Of a DNA stretch of 64,000 nt, positions 45,161-54,084 are shown in pieces. Below the pieces are notes generated by a model, which did no database searches, was not told the DNA's origin, and saw nothing but the letters and a program-made list of their open reading frames with translations. Origin of the DNA: Chloroflexi bacterium TSY. GTDB lineage: Bacteria; Chloroflexota; Anaerolineae; Caldilineales; Caldilineaceae. The position numbers and the translations under genes are program-made. Position 1 is the stretch's first letter. Every line of letters starts with the position of its first letter. The stretch is taken from positions 9,738 through 73,737 of the forward strand of contig JAHBNG010000070.1 of the NCBI GenBank assembly GCA_019217005.1, written 5' to 3'.

Positions 45161-46375
45161 ATGCCAGGTCCAGAAGCCGAAAAAATCGAACTAAGCCCAA
45201 AAGCGAAAGAAGGTCTAGAGCAGTTAGTCAAGGGGCACACAACGGGCCAACAGATGGTCAAGCGAGCGCAGATAATTTTGTACGCAGCTGCGGGTAAAGA
45301 TTCTGGGACAATTAGCCTAGAAGTGGGCGTGTCTCGCAAAACGGTCTTCAACTGGAAAAAAGAGATGGCTAGCTCTAGAAGCGATACCGCTGGAAGAACT
45401 CACAGCGCAAGAGAGGTTGGAAGACCTGCCACGTCCTGGGGCACCGTCCGTAATCACGGCAGACCAAAGATGCCAACTGGAAGCCTTGGCCTGTGAATCG
45501 CCAGAGAAGTGCGGGCGTCCCATCAGCGAATGGACAGGGCGAGAAATCGCCGACGAACTGGTCAAGCGAAATATAGTAGAAAGTATCTCACCCAGACATG
45601 CGGCGAGGCTTTTAAAAAAGATGCATCAATTCGGCCCCATATGAGTCGCTACTGGCAAAACACGCCCAAGGATGAACTCTTTGAGGTGAAGAGCCAAACC
45701 ATCAATGACCTCTATGCCCGTGCTTCTGAACTGGCGAAGAAGGGTGAACTCGTTGTTTCCAACGATGAAAAGACAGGGGTTCAAGCCCTCGAAAGGAAAT
45801 ATCCCGATCGTCCAACTGTCCCTGGCAAAGACCGTCTCATTGAGCATGAGTATATCCGTCATGGCACCTTAGCCTTCATCCTGACATTCAATGTTGCCTT
45901 GGGTGGCATTCTCTGGGTCACTGCTGAACCCACCCGCACCGAGCACGATTATGTTGCACATATTCGCCAGATGGTTGAGGCACACCCTCACATCAAACGT
46001 TGGCATATCGTGGTTGATAATCTCAACATCCATTGCTCCGAATCTCTTGTTCGCTACGTGGCCGCTGAGTCGGACATCACCTGTGATCTTGGTGTAAAAG
46101 GCAAATCTGGCATCCTCGAATCCATGAAGACTCGTGCCGAATTCTTGTCCCATCAAGAACATCGCATTGTCTTCTACTATACGCCTAAACATGCTTCCTG
46201 GATGAATCAGATTGAAATCTGGATTAGCATTTTGGTCCGTAAACTATTGCGCAAAGGTTCTTTTCTTTCTCTTGATGACTTACGCAACAAAGTTTTCGCT
46301 TTCATTGACTACTACAACCAAACTATGGCTAAACCTTTCCAGTGGACCTACAAGGGCAAGGCTCTATCTGCGTAA
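45161..46375 (+). pseudogene. IS630 transposase in three frame segments
   Basis: The start ATG 45161 follows AAGAAGGAGA. The N-terminal HTH region (SLEVGVSRKTVFNWKKE) is in one frame. The linker LEDLPRPGAPSVITADQ and [11 protein letters not shown] follow in a second frame after a +1 change near 45362. The DDE domain ([25 protein letters not shown], and the final Glu in NQIEIWIS) continues in the first frame after a -1 shift at A_AAA_AAG (45614-45620). That heptamer is the canonical bacterial slippery sequence, so the second shift may be programmed; the first looks like a mutation. Confidence 0.87.
45614..45620 (+). other. candidate -1 programmed frameshift site A_AAA_AAG
   Basis: Zero-frame codons are TTA AAA AAG. 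Slipping back one base yields AAA AAA GAT and opens the DDE domain. The IS630 transposase at 16247 needs the same -1 shift at its A7 run (16824-16830), at the same place in the protein. Confidence 0.6.
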
Positions 46376-46522
46376 TCATTTATGCCTCTTTGTACTAGAT
46401 TTATGGTAAGTGGTGTGGTTGAAGAGATGGGTTTTAGGATGTGAGACTGTTTTCCGTCGAGCAAGGCCTAGACACGTTGGTCATAGGAGAAACTGTTACC
46501 TATTACATTTAGAGGAACCAAA

Positions 46523-47539
46523 ATGACAAATTCTCTAGTGCGAATTGGCTTTGTCGGATGTGGACGGCAAGCAACGGCTTCCTGGTATCCCAACTTTGCC
46601 ACGATTCCCGAGTTAGATCTGACTGCTTGTTGCGACATTCAGGCCGATTTGGCAGAACGCAATGCGCGCTTTTTTGGTGCAAAACATTGGTATACCAAGG
46701 TTGACGCAATGTTGGATCAGGAAGATTTGGATGCCGTGATCGTGGTCGGCCCGCCCGATATGCACTACACGTGCGGCAAGCAAATCCTCGAGGCCGGACT
46801 ACCGCTGATGATGGAGAAACCGCCGGCGCGAATTCCAGCTCAGGCCGAGGAATTGGTCGAATTGGCTAAAGCAAAGGGTGTCCTGACACAGATTGGTCAC
46901 AACATGCGTCACGCGCCTGGTGTTCGTAAATTCAAGGAACTAATGGCCACACCTGAATTTGGGCAATTGCTCTTTGTCGAAAGCCGCTATTTTATGCCCA
47001 GCCCCATGTGGCCCGAAACCTCGGATTATCGCACTGGCTGGACTTATATGATCTTCCAATCCACCCATGCCGTTGATCTGGCGCGCCACATCGGTGGCGA
47101 AATCACAAGCATCTATGCAGATCATTCGGTTGGTGCCGAAGGGCGCTTCTCCATTGCGTCTGTTGCCAGCTTCAAGAGCGGTGCCACGGGTACCATTACT
47201 CTCACGGGCTGCACGCCCAACTGGACTTGCAAACTCGAAGCGGCTGGCGATGCCCGCGCCCATTTACGCTTGGTCGATCTGCATACATTGCATTTCGAGC
47301 CGCACACGGATGAAAGCGGTTATGGACCGACCCCTGGAATTCCCGGTCACTACTGGGCGCCCGCTGTCCGCGACAATGCTGAAAAGCGGGGCGGCTACTG
47401 GCACCAAATGCAGGCATTTGCCCATGCCGTTCAGTCCGGCAAAACAAGCGTACCAACACTCTATGACGCCTATCGTGCCATGGTGATTTGTGATGCAATG
47501 TTAGATAGTATTGAACGCAAAGAGCCGATTGAGGTATGA
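46523..47539 (+). CDS. Gfo/Idh/MocA-family oxidoreductase
   Basis: The 338-residue protein has an N-terminal Rossmann domain (IGFVGCGRQATASWYPNF) and the catalytic-lysine motif MMEKPPA at about residue 96, followed by an alpha/beta C-terminal domain with the HAVDLARHIGG segment that usually holds the catalytic His/Asp. It oxidises or reduces a hydroxyl of a sugar, inositol or related polyol with NAD(P). Its stop lies 53 bp before a PhyH gene with a strong ribosome-binding site, so both are probably one operon for a single catabolic or modification pathway. Confidence 0.9.
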   Translation: MTNSLVRIGFVGCGRQATASWYPNFATIPELDLTACCDIQADLAERNARFFGAKHWYTKVDAMLDQEDLDAVIVVGPPDMHYTCGKQILEAGLPLMMEKPPARIPAQAEELVELAKAKGVLTQIGHNMRHAPGVRKFKELMATPEFGQLLFVESRYFMPSPMWPETSDYRTGWTYMIFQSTHAVDLARHIGGEITSIYADHSVGAEGRFSIASVASFKSGATGTITLTGCTPNWTCKLEAAGDARAHLRLVDLHTLHFEPHTDESGYGPTPGIPGHYWAPAVRDNAEKRGGYWHQMQAFAHAVQSGKTSVPTLYDAYRAMVICDAMLDSIERKEPIEV

Positions 47540-47592
47540 GCGTGTTGCGTTCTGACAACCAACCCCATCGTGATAACTCTGGAGGAACCTTC

Positions 47593-48525
47593 ATGACAAA
47601 TAATTCTTATCCCCAACCGACTCGTGACCTGGCACTGGCCAAATCACATCTGGACGAATTTGGCTACTGCATGTTGGCCGAGGCGCTTACCAGTAGCGAA
47701 GTAGCGGCATTGCGCACGCGGCTTGAAGAGCAGGCTGCGGCTGAGTTAGAACAAGACCTTGCTTATAAAGACGGCGGTCCCAATCGGTCGGGCATCAATC
47801 AGCGGGTCTGGTTTCTGGTGAACAAAGGACGCGTCTTCCGCGAGTTATTGCTTCATGAGGAAGTGCGTGAACTTGTCGGACATGTGCTTGGTGACGATTA
47901 TCTTCTCTCGAGCTTTACAGCCAACATTGCCAACCCAGGAGGCGTGATGACGATGCACACCGATCAGTGGTGGATGCCACCACCTGCCAAGCCAGAGAAG
48001 ACACTGGTGCGGCCTGGGTCGATGACGCGGGAGAGCTTCCGCGGTCATCATGTTGGGGGCGATGAGACCATGGACCAGCCGTTGATTGCGCCAGCCGTGG
48101 CTTGCAACGTCATGTGGATGTTGTGTGACTTTACGGCAGAAAATGGTGCAACCCGCATTGTGCCGGGTAGCCACCAAAGCGGTCGTCAGCCAGATCCTGA
48201 GTTGGATCAGGATGCCGAGTGGCTTCCCGCAGAGGGATCAGCCGGGACAGCGGTTGTCTTTGAAGCACGTACTTGGCACAGCACTGGCGCCAATATCTCC
48301 GACGCCCCACGCCTGGGTACGCTGAGTTATTTCTGTGCCCCACAATTTCGACAGCAGGAGAATCTAGTCCTTGGCACAGCGCCCGAGGTGTTAGAAGATG
48401 CACCCCAAGAGCTACTTGATCTTCTTGGATTTAAGCTCTGGCAAGGGTATGGTCGGATTGAAAGTCCCAAGAGTGAGTATATCGAACGGGGGCAGTATGC
48501 ATTGGGGGAACTGCGGCCAGCTTAG
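47593..48525 (+). CDS. phytanoyl-CoA dioxygenase (PhyH) family protein
   Basis: The 310-residue protein has the iron ligands H122 and D124 in MTMHTDQWW, and the distal His in TWHSTGANIS. TAENGATRIVPGSHQ is the core strand. I chose the ATG at 47593 because GGAGGAA lies immediately upstream; the longer frame starts within the end of the preceding gene. It probably hydroxylates a small carbohydrate- or lipid-like substrate made or used by the oxidoreductase encoded before it. The loop between HTD and the core strand is long, with His-rich GHHVGGDE, unusual for the family. Confidence 0.9.
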   Translation: MTNNSYPQPTRDLALAKSHLDEFGYCMLAEALTSSEVAALRTRLEEQAAAELEQDLAYKDGGPNRSGINQRVWFLVNKGRVFRELLLHEEVRELVGHVLGDDYLLSSFTANIANPGGVMTMHTDQWWMPPPAKPEKTLVRPGSMTRESFRGHHVGGDETMDQPLIAPAVACNVMWMLCDFTAENGATRIVPGSHQSGRQPDPELDQDAEWLPAEGSAGTAVVFEARTWHSTGANISDAPRLGTLSYFCAPQFRQQENLVLGTAPEVLEDAPQELLDLLGFKLWQGYGRIESPKSEYIERGQYALGELRPA

Positions 48526-48938
48526 AAGTGCAACGTAGTGTGTGTTGGGCATTGTGATATCAGCAAAAGACCATAGAGCAGGTCATCGTTTCGACTATTC
48601 GTAGAACAAACAGCTTGTAAATGGACGTAGGACTTTACCCCGATCTAGTCACGAAGTCTTACCCCACCTGCTCGAGAGCTTCAAGTCGGTGCGACGAGAA
48701 CTGACCTGAACAAGCCCGTATTTAGTCGAGCAATTTATGGTACAAATCCTAGTTGCTCACTACCTTACTCTGAAAGGGGGGTAAGACTTTGTGACCAAAA
48801 GGGGGGAAAGTCCTACGTCCATTTACAAGCTGTTTGTTCCGCATCACGAACAAATAACTCATGCCATCTGGCCGAAACGATGAGTACTGCATGGTTCGGC
48901 TGATTACCAACTAACCAAATCTTGATGCTCGTCAGACC
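48526..48938. other. intergenic region filled by one long inverted repeat
   Basis: No gene is seen between the convergent PhyH and enolase-superfamily genes. The middle of the region is the large palindrome at 48575-48892. Confidence 0.7.
48575..48892. repeat. long palindrome of about 300 bp
   Basis: The inner arms, 48604-48668 and 48772-48840, pair almost perfectly over about 65 bp; AACAAACAGCTTGTAAATGG in the left arm finds its complement in the right. Outer arms TCATCGTTTCG (48586) and CGAAACGATGA (48873) extend the symmetry. The central 100 bases hold a smaller hairpin, GAGCAA / TTGCTC. It could be a MITE-like foldback element, a structured RNA or a strong bidirectional terminator. Confidence 0.8.
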
Positions 48939-50087
48939 TTACGGCTTTTTAGGCTGCACTTTCGATGAATCAACGTTCTTGGCCTTCTCGATTCGATGCG
49001 CTTCCACAACATCCCAATTGAGTTGATGACCCAAGCCTGGTCCAGCGGGCAGAATGAGGTGACCATCTTCGATTCGTTCGGCTGGTGTCAGTAGATCGGC
49101 TCGCCAATCTGCTTCACCCCAGGCATATTCTAAGATATAGAAGTTTGGGATTGTACTGACAACCTGAGCTGTTGCCGCGCTAGCCACTGGTCCAGCCGGT
49201 TGGTGAGGAGCAACAAGAACCTGATGCATCCGCGCGGCGGCGGCAATCTGTTTCGTTTCCAATAGTCCTCCATCATGCTTGACATCCGGCATGAGTACAT
49301 CGACAATTCGCTCAGTGAGAAAGGGTCGGAAGCCTTCGAGACCAAAGACACTTTCGGCCGAAGCGATCGGCATGGGTAAGGCTTCGCCGACCCGACGCAA
49401 ACCGTCTGGATGGCGATGATGTACAGGCTCCTCATACCAGAAGAGGTTGCAATCGATGAGTTCTTGGCCCACAGCGATTGCTTCTGATGGTTCCATACGG
49501 CTATGGCAGTCGATGGCCAATTCTATCTCGTCGCCGATGGCGGCACGCACGGCGCGGACGCGTGCGACACCGTTCTGCCAAGCGGCTTGCGGCCCTGTTC
49601 GCACGTGATTGGGGGCTTGAAGCTCATCAAATGGAGCAATCTTAATGGCCGTAAAGCCTTCGACAACAGCTTGTTGAGCAGCTCGGGCAAAGCCTTCTGG
49701 TGTTCGGTTTCGAACATGACGGTTGATATTGGCATAGAGTCGTAGACGTTGCCGCATCTCTCCCCCAAAGAGGGTATGAATCGGCGCATCTAAGTGTTGT
49801 CCCAAAATATCCCAGAGAGCTTGTTCGATGGCGCTCAATGCCGTATAGGCAATGCGCCCTCCATTTACGCGTGCCAGTTCATGCCAGATCGCTTCAATTT
49901 GACGTGGATCACGACCAATCAACCGTTGGGCAAAGCTTTCGAGCACCGATAGGAGAAGCGCGTCGTTTCCACTATGGCTTGCTTCGCCCAGCCCAGTGAT
50001 TTCGGTGTCTGTGTGGACGAGCACAAAGATCCAGTCTCCGCGGTGATTGACGTGGACGACAATTGGTTCAATTAAATTAATGATCAT
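48939..50087 (-). CDS. enolase-superfamily dehydratase (mandelate racemase/galactonate dehydratase type)
   Basis: The 382-residue enzyme shows the metal triad Asp in ELAIDCHSR, Glu in FWYEEPV and Glu in IASAESV, a lysine in FTAIKIAPF and the general base/acid His in VAPHQPAGP. The cap domain has GLGEASHSGN. The His-rich PVHHRHPDG and C-terminal domain are like D-galactonate or related sugar-acid dehydratases. The reaction would be loss of water from an aldonate to a 2-keto-3-deoxy acid, which the HpcH-type aldolase at 52202 could then cleave. This pairing is inference. Confidence 0.9.
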   Translation of the reverse strand: MIINLIEPIVVHVNHRGDWIFVLVHTDTEITGLGEASHSGNDALLLSVLESFAQRLIGRDPRQIEAIWHELARVNGGRIAYTALSAIEQALWDILGQHLDAPIHTLFGGEMRQRLRLYANINRHVRNRTPEGFARAAQQAVVEGFTAIKIAPFDELQAPNHVRTGPQAAWQNGVARVRAVRAAIGDEIELAIDCHSRMEPSEAIAVGQELIDCNLFWYEEPVHHRHPDGLRRVGEALPMPIASAESVFGLEGFRPFLTERIVDVLMPDVKHDGGLLETKQIAAAARMHQVLVAPHQPAGPVASAATAQVVSTIPNFYILEYAWGEADWRADLLTPAERIEDGHLILPAGPGLGHQLNWDVVEAHRIEKAKNVDSSKVQPKKP

Positions 50088-50125
50088 ATCGGTTTCCCTT
50101 GAATTGTTTTTCTTGATAGAATGTG

Positions 50126-50280
50126 GGGGTGGTTCATTTTAGCTGGATAGATAGGTTTACACTTTTAGAAACAGAAAGAACGTTTATATTCTCTGATTTC
50201 GCCGGTTCTCAGAGAGAAAACGGTCTCATATAGATTTTTGTCTATATATCAAAAGTGTAAACCTAATTTTGAACCACCCC
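50126..50280. mobile_element. MITE family B, subtype B2
   Basis: A 155-bp element with perfect 8-bp duplications AGAATGTG at 50118-50125 and 50281-50288. It differs internally from subtype B1 but matches the copy at 58168. It lies just upstream of the enolase-superfamily gene and could change its promoter. Confidence 0.95.
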
Positions 50281-50481
50281 AGAATGTGTGATATAATTCC
50301 GGCTTTTATAGATTCATAGAAACGGGTTGAACTATCATCCACTGGTTGCGGTGTATGAGGATGGATGATATGATACGTCGCTGATCTATCGACTACCCCC
50401 AGCCGATGGATTTCTATTTTCCCCATAGTTCCGAATGAATATTCGTGCAGATGATTTTCTGTTCACCATTTAATCATGGAT

Positions 50482-50554
50482 GTGTACCACGAAGTATGTA
50501 AATTGAGTCGGTTCTCTGACTAAGCAGTCTCTATTTACACACTTTGGGACACAC
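50482..50554. repeat. hairpin repeat between B2 and an IS
   Basis: GTGTACCACGAAGTATGTAA pairs imperfectly with TTTACACACTTTGGGACAC. Its architecture is like family G and the clpC hairpin, but the sequence differs. The remaining 50289-50590 region shows no gene. Confidence 0.45.
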
Positions 50555-50590
50555 TGTTTTAATCATTGACTCGGCTACTTCGTGTTTATT

Positions 50591-52057
50591 ACCTTATTTT
50601 TGCGCAACGGGAAGGGAATTCTATTCGTTGACGCAATAAGAGCCTGATTCTATTCGATCAAATTCGTCAAAATGCCGAAAAAAGGATAGCCTCAAAGAAA
50701 TTCATTAGAGATACCCGATCCAAGGAGGCATTCATGGCAATAGAATTCGGACTAACGAACGAGATCAGCAATACTCAGTATGCACCATTAGCTGCGTTGC
50801 TGGCACACTACCATCAAGAGAAAGTGCTAACTGCGTTGAAGAAGATCGAAATACCGGTCAAAACGTATGAATATACACCAGCAAGTAAGTTGGAACAGGT
50901 GCTGGTTAGCATATTATGTGGTTGCGCAACGCTGACTGAGTTCAATACAAAGGTCAGACCAGAAAGACTCCTTGCGAAAATTTATGGGATGGAGCAGCTT
51001 AGTGAGCAATCAAATATGTCTCGTACATTAGACGCCCTAACTCTAATGAATATCGGTAGAGTGCGGTCAGCGAAATCTGCAAGCCTCTAAGCCAAATACA
51101 CAACCACGATTGGCGAGGGTTCTTGTGGTTAGACTTTGACCTATCCGGATTACCATGCGGCAAAAAGGCACAGAAAAGTCAAAAAGGCTATTTTAGCGGC
51201 AAAAAAACGCAACGGGACGCCAATTGGTCCGTGTAAGTTCGGTTAAATACCATGAAACGGTTTGGTCAGACCTCTATCCAGGAGTCAGCATACAGCTCCA
51301 TCGTTTCAGCCAGCCGTGCTTGCCACGGAAAGTTCATTAGAGTTAGACGAGAAAAACGCGAGCGAGTCGTCTGGCGCACCGATGGCGGTGCAGGTAGTGA
51401 AGAAAATATTCGGTGGCTGCTCAACCGCAACTATCAATTTATGATGAAGGGCAACTCCAACCGTCGTGCCCATCTGTGGGCGCAACAGGTGACTCGATGG
51501 GATCCTTGCGGTGACGTCTTTCTGGCTGAAATTCCATCCCCTATCAAGTTTAATCGCCCTGTACGCATTTTTCTCAAAAAAAGAGTGAAAAACGAGCAAA
51601 TTTGTGTCAGTTACTACATTTCGACCATCAAATTGCCATCCAAGCGTCACTTCATTTCATATTATGACAATCGAGGTGCGGCTGAAATCGAACAATTCCG
51701 TAATGATAAAATGGGGTTACACTTAGCTTCTCGTCGCAAGACCCTATTTCTAGCTCAAAAATCTCTTATCCTTTTGGCTGATTTGGCGCATAATTTGATA
51801 GGCCATTTCCATCAGCAAGCTCTCGTGGATACTAGATTTGAACCTTTCCGGCAGAAACGAATTGTTCGAGATCTATTACAAATACCTGGTTTTCTCTCTT
51901 TTCAGAACGGCTCACTTTCACGGATTGACCTGCTAAGTTCACATCCTTATTCTCGTGACCTTCTGATTTGCTTGAAATCCTATCTAGAGGCCGATTAGAA
52001 ACCCCCTCTAGTTGCATGAACGAATAGAATCACGCTCTCGTTGCGCAAAAATAAGGT
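50591..52057 (+). mobile_element. degenerate DDE insertion sequence (IS1380/IS4-like)
   Basis: Inverted ends ACCTTATTTTTGCGCAACG and GTTGCGCAAAAATAAGGT bound about 1467 bp. Short ATT sequences flank both sides. The transposase is decayed. Confidence 0.75.
50734..51998 (+). pseudogene. IS1380/IS4-like transposase, several frameshifts
   Basis: The start ATG 50734 follows CCAAGGAGGC. The N-terminal 118 residues are open; then the frame changes near 51080 and again near 51330. The catalytic pieces are recognisable: Asp in WLDFDLSGLP in the middle frame, RTDGGAGSEENIRWLLNRNY with the second Asp, and the Glu in NRGAAEIEQFRNDKMGL. The pattern DGG...NIxWL...GxxF is typical of IS1380-like DDE transposases. 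No functional product is expected. Confidence 0.8.
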
Positions 52058-52082
52058 ATTAATGGTTAATTTGATTCTTACA

Positions 52083-52168
52083 CTTATACTTTGCTCTGTA
52101 TGAAAACCGTCGTCTGTCTCCCTTGTCGATTTGTCGAAAATTACGGTTTCTATCACAAGCGCTGTATG
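52083..52168. repeat. 88-bp palindromic repeat E, diverged copy 3
   Basis: TATACTTTGCTCTGTATGAAAACCG matches the right end of repeat E read inward, and CGGTTTCTATCACAAGCGCT matches the left end in complement. This copy lies between the IS and the aldolase gene, so it could affect the aldolase leader. Confidence 0.5.
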
Positions 52169-52201
52169 AATCGTCCCAATCAATTATAATAGAGGAACCT
52201 T

Positions 52202-52990
52202 ATGAGAGCGAACAAGCTTCGTGAATTGCTAAACAACAACAAACCAAGTTTATCCACTCATATTCATTCAACCTGGCCATCGATTGTTGAAGCGATTGGC
52301 TATACGGGGATGTTCGATTATGTTGAGTTTGTGGCTGAATATGCACCGTATGACCTATACGATCTGGATAATCTTTGTCGGGCCGCGGAGTTACATGATT
52401 TGGGTATGATGATTAAGGTGGACCAAGAACCGAGCCGATTCTATGCACAGCGCGCCATCGGCTCTGGTTTTCAGAGCGTCTTGTATGCGGACTGCCACAA
52501 CGTTGCTGAGTCAAAAGCTGCGATTGCAACAGCGCGACCAGATACACCGGAAGATCAGGGTGAGTTTGGGGTTGGTACACGCCGCCATGCTTATATGGGA
52601 TATGGTGGAAGCCCGGATTATGTGAAGGCTCTCCAAGACGTTGTTGTGATGCTAATGATTGAGAAGAAGGGCGCTGTAGAAGAATTGGAGGAAATTTTGG
52701 CCTTGCCCGGACTAGATATGGTTCAGTGGGGCGGCTCAGATTATAGCATGAGCGTCGGAAAGGCAGGCCAACGTGCATCAGATGAAATTATAGAAGTTGA
52801 AAAACATGTGATTAAAACTGCATTGAAGATGGGCATCCAACCCCGAGCGGAAATCGGAAAGCCCAGCGATGCAGAGTATTATCTTGATTTGGGTGTTCGC
52901 CACTTTTGTATTGGAACGGACTTTAGTATTCTGTATTCATGGTTCAAGCAAAATGGTGAAGAGTTGCGTAGACTTGTGGAGGATGCGTAA
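52202..52990 (+). CDS. HpcH/HpaI-type aldolase/citrate lyase family protein
   Basis: The 262-residue TIM-barrel protein has a D-Y-V-E-F-V-A-E-Y strand and the IKVDQEPSRF motif typical of the HpcH/HpaI class II pyruvate aldolases; the residues QWGGSDYSMSVG occupy the place of the usual GxxDLxxxxG metal/phosphate site. The reaction would be reversible cleavage of a 2-keto-3-deoxy acid to pyruvate plus an aldehyde. The ribosome-binding site AGAGGAACC is near the ATG. Together with the upstream enolase-superfamily dehydratase it would make a non-phosphorylative sugar-acid route. It is 5 bp from the TerC gene start. Confidence 0.85.
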   Translation: MRANKLRELLNNNKPSLSTHIHSTWPSIVEAIGYTGMFDYVEFVAEYAPYDLYDLDNLCRAAELHDLGMMIKVDQEPSRFYAQRAIGSGFQSVLYADCHNVAESKAAIATARPDTPEDQGEFGVGTRRHAYMGYGGSPDYVKALQDVVVMLMIEKKGAVEELEEILALPGLDMVQWGGSDYSMSVGKAGQRASDEIIEVEKHVIKTALKMGIQPRAEIGKPSDAEYYLDLGVRHFCIGTDFSILYSWFKQNGEELRRLVEDA

Positions 52991-52995
52991 ATATC

Positions 52996-53973
52996 ATGGA
53001 AGTAACCATCTGGTTTTGGATAGTATTTAATATTGTTGTTGTTGCTTTATTGCTCGTTGACTTATTGGTTTTTCAGCGAGATGCACATGCGATTAGCTTA
53101 AAAGAGGCCGGTCTTTGGAGTGCATTTTGGATATTCTTGTCATTGGTATTTTGTGGCGGCATTTATGTATATGCTGGGCAAGTGCCTGCTCTTGAATGGT
53201 TAACAGCCTACGTTGTTGAAAAATCGCTCAGCGTCGACAATATTTTTGTCTTCGTGGTGATCTTCCAATTTTTCAACGTGTCACCAGCTTACCAGCACCG
53301 TGTGCTCTTTTGGGGAATTTTGGGTGCCCTGATCATGCGGGCAATCTTTATTCTCGTGGGGGTGAGCGCTGTCGAACGATTCCCTTGGGTGATTTATCTC
53401 TTTGGTGCGTTCTTGATCTACACCGGCATCCGCATGGCGCTCCAACGGGACGATGAGCACATCGATCTGGAGAACAATTGGATGCTGCGCATGGTGCATC
53501 GATTTTTGCCCATGACTTCTGACTACCGTGGAGCGAACTTTTTTGTGCGCGAGAATGGCAAGCTCTTTGCGACTCCGCTTCTGATGGTCTTGATATTGGT
53601 TGAGGGGATCGATCTGATTTTTGCCGTCGACTCAATTCCCGCCGTGATTGCCGTGACGCAAGATCGATTTTTGGCCTATACCTCAAATGTGGGCGCTATT
53701 TTGGGCTTACGTGCTCTTTATTTCCTCTTGGCTGGCGTTGTGGATAAGTTTCACTATTTACAATTGGGTCTGGCGATTATCTTGACCTTTGTTGGTGCCA
53801 AGATGCTCACCGAGCCTCTCTTCCATTTCCATGTCCCCGTGACATTTTCGCTGATCTTCATCTTGGCTGTCTTGACTCTCTCAATTGTGGGATCTCTCAT
53901 GTTCCCAGCACGGGAAACACATTCAGAAGCGCACCCTGAACCGCGGAAAGAGTTAAGCCCTGCATCAGAATGA
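52996..53973 (+). CDS. TerC/Alx family membrane protein
   Basis: The 325-residue membrane protein has about nine hydrophobic helices and the family motifs VEKSLSVDNIFVFVVIF and VEGIDLIFAVDSIPAVIAVT, with conserved acidic residues inside the membrane. TerC/Alx/MeeY proteins are linked to manganese efflux, tellurite resistance and metal loading of exported enzymes. No yybP-ykoY riboswitch is visible because the gene starts 5 bp after the aldolase gene. It probably shares that transcript, which is an odd partner. Length fits the family (about 320 residues). Confidence 0.92.
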   Translation: MEVTIWFWIVFNIVVVALLLVDLLVFQRDAHAISLKEAGLWSAFWIFLSLVFCGGIYVYAGQVPALEWLTAYVVEKSLSVDNIFVFVVIFQFFNVSPAYQHRVLFWGILGALIMRAIFILVGVSAVERFPWVIYLFGAFLIYTGIRMALQRDDEHIDLENNWMLRMVHRFLPMTSDYRGANFFVRENGKLFATPLLMVLILVEGIDLIFAVDSIPAVIAVTQDRFLAYTSNVGAILGLRALYFLLAGVVDKFHYLQLGLAIILTFVGAKMLTEPLFHFHVPVTFSLIFILAVLTLSIVGSLMFPARETHSEAHPEPRKELSPASE

Positions 53974-54008
53974 GATGGCGTTTGAGTTTAATAGAGATTG
54001 TCATGAAC

Positions 54009-54063
54009 CATGAAGAGCTTGAAGGAATTGAAGAAGAGATAAACAATCCAGCAAGCTCTTCAT
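54009..54063. terminator. hairpin between TerC and creatininase genes
   Basis: CATGAAGAGCTTG pairs perfectly with CAAGCTCTTCATG around a loop of about 29 bases. It lies between two convergent genes, as expected for a bidirectional terminator. Confidence 0.6.
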
Positions 54064-54084
54064 GATTGAATGTAAGTTCATCTC

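Larger units (their letters stand above)
45069..46397 (+). mobile_element. IS630-family element
   Basis: The imperfect inverted ends TAGTACAGAAAGGCATAAAT and ATTTATGCCTCTTTGTACTA are bounded by TA, as expected for IS630/Tc1-mariner elements. The element is diverged from the one at 16171. The transposase frame has two breaks. Confidence 0.87.

Noticed and set aside
52991..52996. yybP-ykoY manganese riboswitch before the TerC gene
   Set aside because: Only 5 bp separate TerC from the aldolase gene, leaving no room for the riboswitch.
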